Origin: Sulfurirhabdus sp043759595 | GTDB lineage: Bacteria > Pseudomonadota > Gammaproteobacteria > Burkholderiales > SMCO01 | Assembly (NCBI GenBank): GCA_043759595.1 | Contig: JAYVLG010000173.1 | Location: 23,106-87,105, forward strand | Length of the DNA stretch: 64,000 bases | Direction of reading: 5' to 3' | Part shown: positions 61,934-64,000 of the stretch, one piece after another | Numbering within the stretch: position 1 is the first letter of the stretch | How the letters are laid out: every line of letters begins with the position of its first letter | The notes under the pieces: model-generated | The model's database searches: none | Told to the model about the DNA's origin: nothing | Seen by the model: only the letters and a program-made list of their open reading frames with translations | Program-made: the position numbers and the translations under genes

Positions 61934-62623
61934 ATGAGACACATTGAAATTCACAGAACGCACCGCATCGGCTGGCTCCGTGCGGCTGTTCTTGGCGCAA
62001 ATGACGGTATCGTTTCCACTGCCAGCCTCGTCTTGGGCGTAGCAGCAGCAGGTGCGAGTTCAAAGAGTATTTTGATTGCGGGCGTCGCCGGTCTTGTGGC
62101 TGGTGCAATGTCGATGGCTGCCGGGGAGTATGTTTCGGTGAGTTCGCAATCCGATACCGAACGCGCCGATCTGGATCGAGAGCGCAAGGAGTTGGCTGCT
62201 GATCCCGCGCACGAGCACGCGGAGTTGGCGGCGATATACGTTGGGCGTGGACTTGATGCAGGACTAGCCTCCAATGTCGCTACCCAGTTGATGGCGCATG
62301 ATGCACTCGGCGCACATGCGCGTGACGAGCTGGGAATATCCGATACATTGACTGCACGGCCGGTTCAAGCGGCCTTGGCATCAGCCGGCACGTTTTCAGT
62401 TGGTGCTGTCCTGCCTCTCTTGATTGTCCTTTTAGTGCCGGTATCTGCGCTCATGTGGGCTGTTTCGGGCAGTTCGCTCTTGTTTCTAGCGCTATTAGGC
62501 TCCTTGGCTGGGCGCGCCGGCGGCGCTTCTGTGGTTACTGCTGCCGTACGGGTGACATTTTGGGGCGCGTTGGCTATGGCCTTGACAGCTGGAGTTGGGG
62601 CATTGTTTGGCGTAGCAGCATAA
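61934..62623 (+). CDS. VIT family (CCC1-like) iron/manganese transporter
   Basis: A 229-residue protein with five membrane helices. GWLRAAVLGANDGIVSTASLVLGV and GLVAGAMSMAAGEYVSVSSQSDTE are VIT family signatures; the conserved Asp/Glu and Met of helices 1-2 bind divalent cations. The cytoplasmic helical domain (about 75-135) is shorter than in plants and carries HEHAELAAIY. Such proteins export Fe2+/Mn2+ or move it into a store. GTG at 61931 is an alternative start. Neighbours suggest a transferred segment. Confidence 0.9.
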   Translation: MRHIEIHRTHRIGWLRAAVLGANDGIVSTASLVLGVAAAGASSKSILIAGVAGLVAGAMSMAAGEYVSVSSQSDTERADLDRERKELAADPAHEHAELAAIYVGRGLDAGLASNVATQLMAHDALGAHARDELGISDTLTARPVQAALASAGTFSVGAVLPLLIVLLVPVSALMWAVSGSSLLFLALLGSLAGRAGGASVVTAAVRVTFWGALAMALTAGVGALFGVAA

Positions 62624-62720
62624 GTTTCCCGTCACATTTGATCCAATGCTGCGATGCGGATGATAGGAAAAATACAAAATCTGGAACAAATTACTTGCTT
62701 TTTCATCCCCGCGGAGCCCC

Positions 62721-63128
62721 TTATTTCACCATAACTGGGGTCACCCGCCATACGATGTTGCCAACGTCATCGGCCACAAGCAGCGCGCCCACTCGATCGA
62801 TCGCCACGCCAACTGGATGACCCGACGCATCGCCATCTGCATTGACAAAACCTGTAAGCACATCCTCGGGTTCTCCCACAGGGTGTCCGTCGACGAATGG
62901 CACAAAAATTACTTTGTAGCCGCTGCGCGGTTTGCGGTTCCAGGAGCCATGCTGGCCGACAAACGCCCCGCTCGTAAAGTGCTTCGGCAATAAATTACCC
63001 TCATAGAAAACAAGTCCAAGCGAGGCCGTATGCGCACCAAGCGCATAATCTGGCGGAAATCCGGGGTCAGGTCTAGCTATGTAGCATTTATCCCCTTCAG
63101 CATAACCCCCATCCGCTCCGCTCTGCAA
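62721..63128 (-). pseudogene. C-terminal fragment of a PQQ-type sugar (sorbosone) dehydrogenase-like protein
   Basis: Only about the last 135 residues remain. LGAHTASLGLVFYEG, FVGQHGSWNRKPRSGYKVIFVPF and GHPVGVAIDRVGALLVADDVGNIVWRV are typical of the C-terminal part of the sorbosone-dehydrogenase/GSDH beta-propeller family. A full protein would be about 400 residues or more. Upstream of 63128 an in-frame stop (about 63180-63190) and unrelated sequence follow, so the N-terminal two thirds are lost. It cannot form a complete propeller. Confidence 0.8.
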
Positions 63129-63555
63129 CGGTGCGCTGACGATGCACCCTCCCCAATAAGTTTTTGTCTGATTGATCGCTTCTCGTCATATTTCTGCCGG
63201 TCGAACAAGGTGTGGCCACGGTCGCCTTATGGCACGGAACTGTAGTTCACAAAATTTGCAGAAAACAGCCGGTGGAAAAAATTGAAGGGTCTGCGATTGG
63301 CTGCTTTGCGAAGCCTGCCGACACGGGCAGTCCCGTGCCAGAAGCCGTCATGCAGGAACGGCAGCTATAGGGCGAGCAATTTGATGATTTCACCTGTGCC
63401 AACTTGCCAAAGGCTGAACCTCAGGTGATTTTCAAAATTTCAGATACACTACCTAACATTTCCAGCACGCATAAAAGCGTGAGGTGCTGAGTATACGGGA
63501 AGGTTTGAGATATAAATTTCTCATGATAATTTTAAATTAGATGGTTGCGATATAA
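63129..63555. other. Gene-free interval between the sugar dehydrogenase and IS256 remnants
   Basis: No gene is seen. On the minus strand a short open stretch (about 63060-63225) reads DRGHTLFDRQKYDEKRSIRQ; its source is unknown. Confidence 0.35.
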
Positions 63556-63863
63556 GATGGGCAGTACCCGCAAATCAGTAAATCATGGCGTAGCCACTGG
63601 CACAATCTCAACACCTTCTTTACGTATCCTGCGGACATACTCAAAGCGATCTATACCACCAATGCGATTGAATCATTAAACAGCGTAATTCGTCATGCCA
63701 TCAAGAAACGCAAAGTATTTCAAGCGATGATTCAATCCAGAAAGTGATCTATTTGGTGATCCAGGTAGTCTCCAAAATATGGACAATGCCCATCCAGAAT
63801 TGGCGTAATGCAATGAGTCGGTTTATTATTGAGTTTGAAGAACGACTTCAAGGGCATATTTGA
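63556..63863 (+). pseudogene. IS256-family transposase, C-terminal remnant with a frameshift
   Basis: The plus strand encodes DGQYPQISKSWRSHWHNL, FFTYPADI and IYTTNAIESLNSVIRHAIKK, which are hallmarks of the IS256/mutator family, with the catalytic Glu in NAIESLN. At about 63723 the frame breaks: after RKVF-Q the reading must shift to recover DDSIQKVIYLVIQVV and TMPIQNWRNAMSRFIIEF up to the TGA at 63861. The 5' part is missing; upstream an in-frame TAA sits directly before the first codon. It is a dead fragment of about 100 residues. Confidence 0.85.
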
Positions 63864-63867
63864 TTGG

Positions 63868-63894
63868 GGACAGTTACACAGAGTTTTTTACAGG
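63868..63894 (+). repeat. Probable terminal inverted repeat of the IS256 remnant
   Basis: GGGGACAGTTACACAGAGTT followed by TTTTACAGG lies just after the transposase stop. It resembles the usual IS256-type end, but no partner end is seen in this window. Confidence 0.5.
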
Positions 63895-64000
63895 CCAGCC
63901 GCTTGTATCTTATCTTCAACTCAGAAATGAGTTAAATTTGCTCTAGCGCGAAAGAGCAGGGAGAAGGAATGCCGGGCCAGCCCCTAGGTCTTTGAACCTG

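Noticed and set aside
1..64000. CRISPR arrays, rRNA or tRNA genes
   Set aside because: No regularly spaced direct repeats, rRNA sequence or cloverleaf was found on reading either strand.

Overview
The window looks like chromosomal DNA of a betaproteobacterium. The strongest evidence is the long minus-strand block leuC-(entericidin)-leuD-leuB-asd-asd2-fimV-truA-trpF-trpB-trpA-accD-folC-dedD-cvpA-purF-metZ, a gene order I know from Betaproteobacteria. A FimV with LysM and TPR-like ends and a DUF1841 protein fit the same group. Moderate base composition, a complete Rnf/Rsx complex, two SulP anion transporters and a beta-carbonic anhydrase suggest a Nitrosomonadales/Gallionellales-like, possibly chemolithotrophic organism. 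That placement is inference; there is no rRNA gene here to settle it.

Layout. (1) 1-23 kb, almost all minus strand: amino-acid biosynthesis and housekeeping genes (Met, purine, folate, fatty acid, Trp, pseudouridine, FimV, Asp-semialdehyde, Leu, chorismate). metZ is preceded by a promoter, a SAM-II type riboswitch and an intrinsic terminator. (2) 23-30 kb: an M17 aminopeptidase, then a plus-strand pyruvate dehydrogenase operon in which E2 and E3 are fused in one 992-residue protein. Palindromic repeats lie in both gaps between the pdh genes. (3) 30-42.5 kb: pyrD, kup, ald, a complete rsxABCDGE operon followed by an unrecognised His-rich protein and nth, then FIST and DUF1841 genes. (4) 42.5-52.4 kb: the most interesting block. 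Two near-duplicate SulP transporters flank a divergent locus. On the minus strand is a four-gene operon (61-aa protein, UspA-like protein, small membrane protein, TSUP exporter) with a good sigma-54 promoter. On the plus strand are a membrane histidine kinase and an NtrC-type sigma-54 activator. A GTTGCAA-n-TTGCAAC palindrome recurs in the divergent gap and before the second SulP, with a half-site before the first. A beta-carbonic anhydrase follows. I read this as a regulated anion system, either bicarbonate (BicA-like) or sulfur oxyanion. (5) 52.4-57.7 kb: cobalamin adenosyltransferase, a GGDEF protein coupled to cysM, manC and a ComEA-like protein. (6) 57.9-64 kb: an eroded, probably transferred region. 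It holds an intact IS1380-family element inserted in a decayed DDE transposase, a 25-aa membrane peptide, a two-TM pore-like protein beside a VIT-family metal transporter, a truncated sorbosone-dehydrogenase-like gene and a frameshifted IS256 transposase remnant.

No rRNA, tRNA or CRISPR array was seen. All identifications come from reading the sequence and knowledge of protein families; no database search was run.
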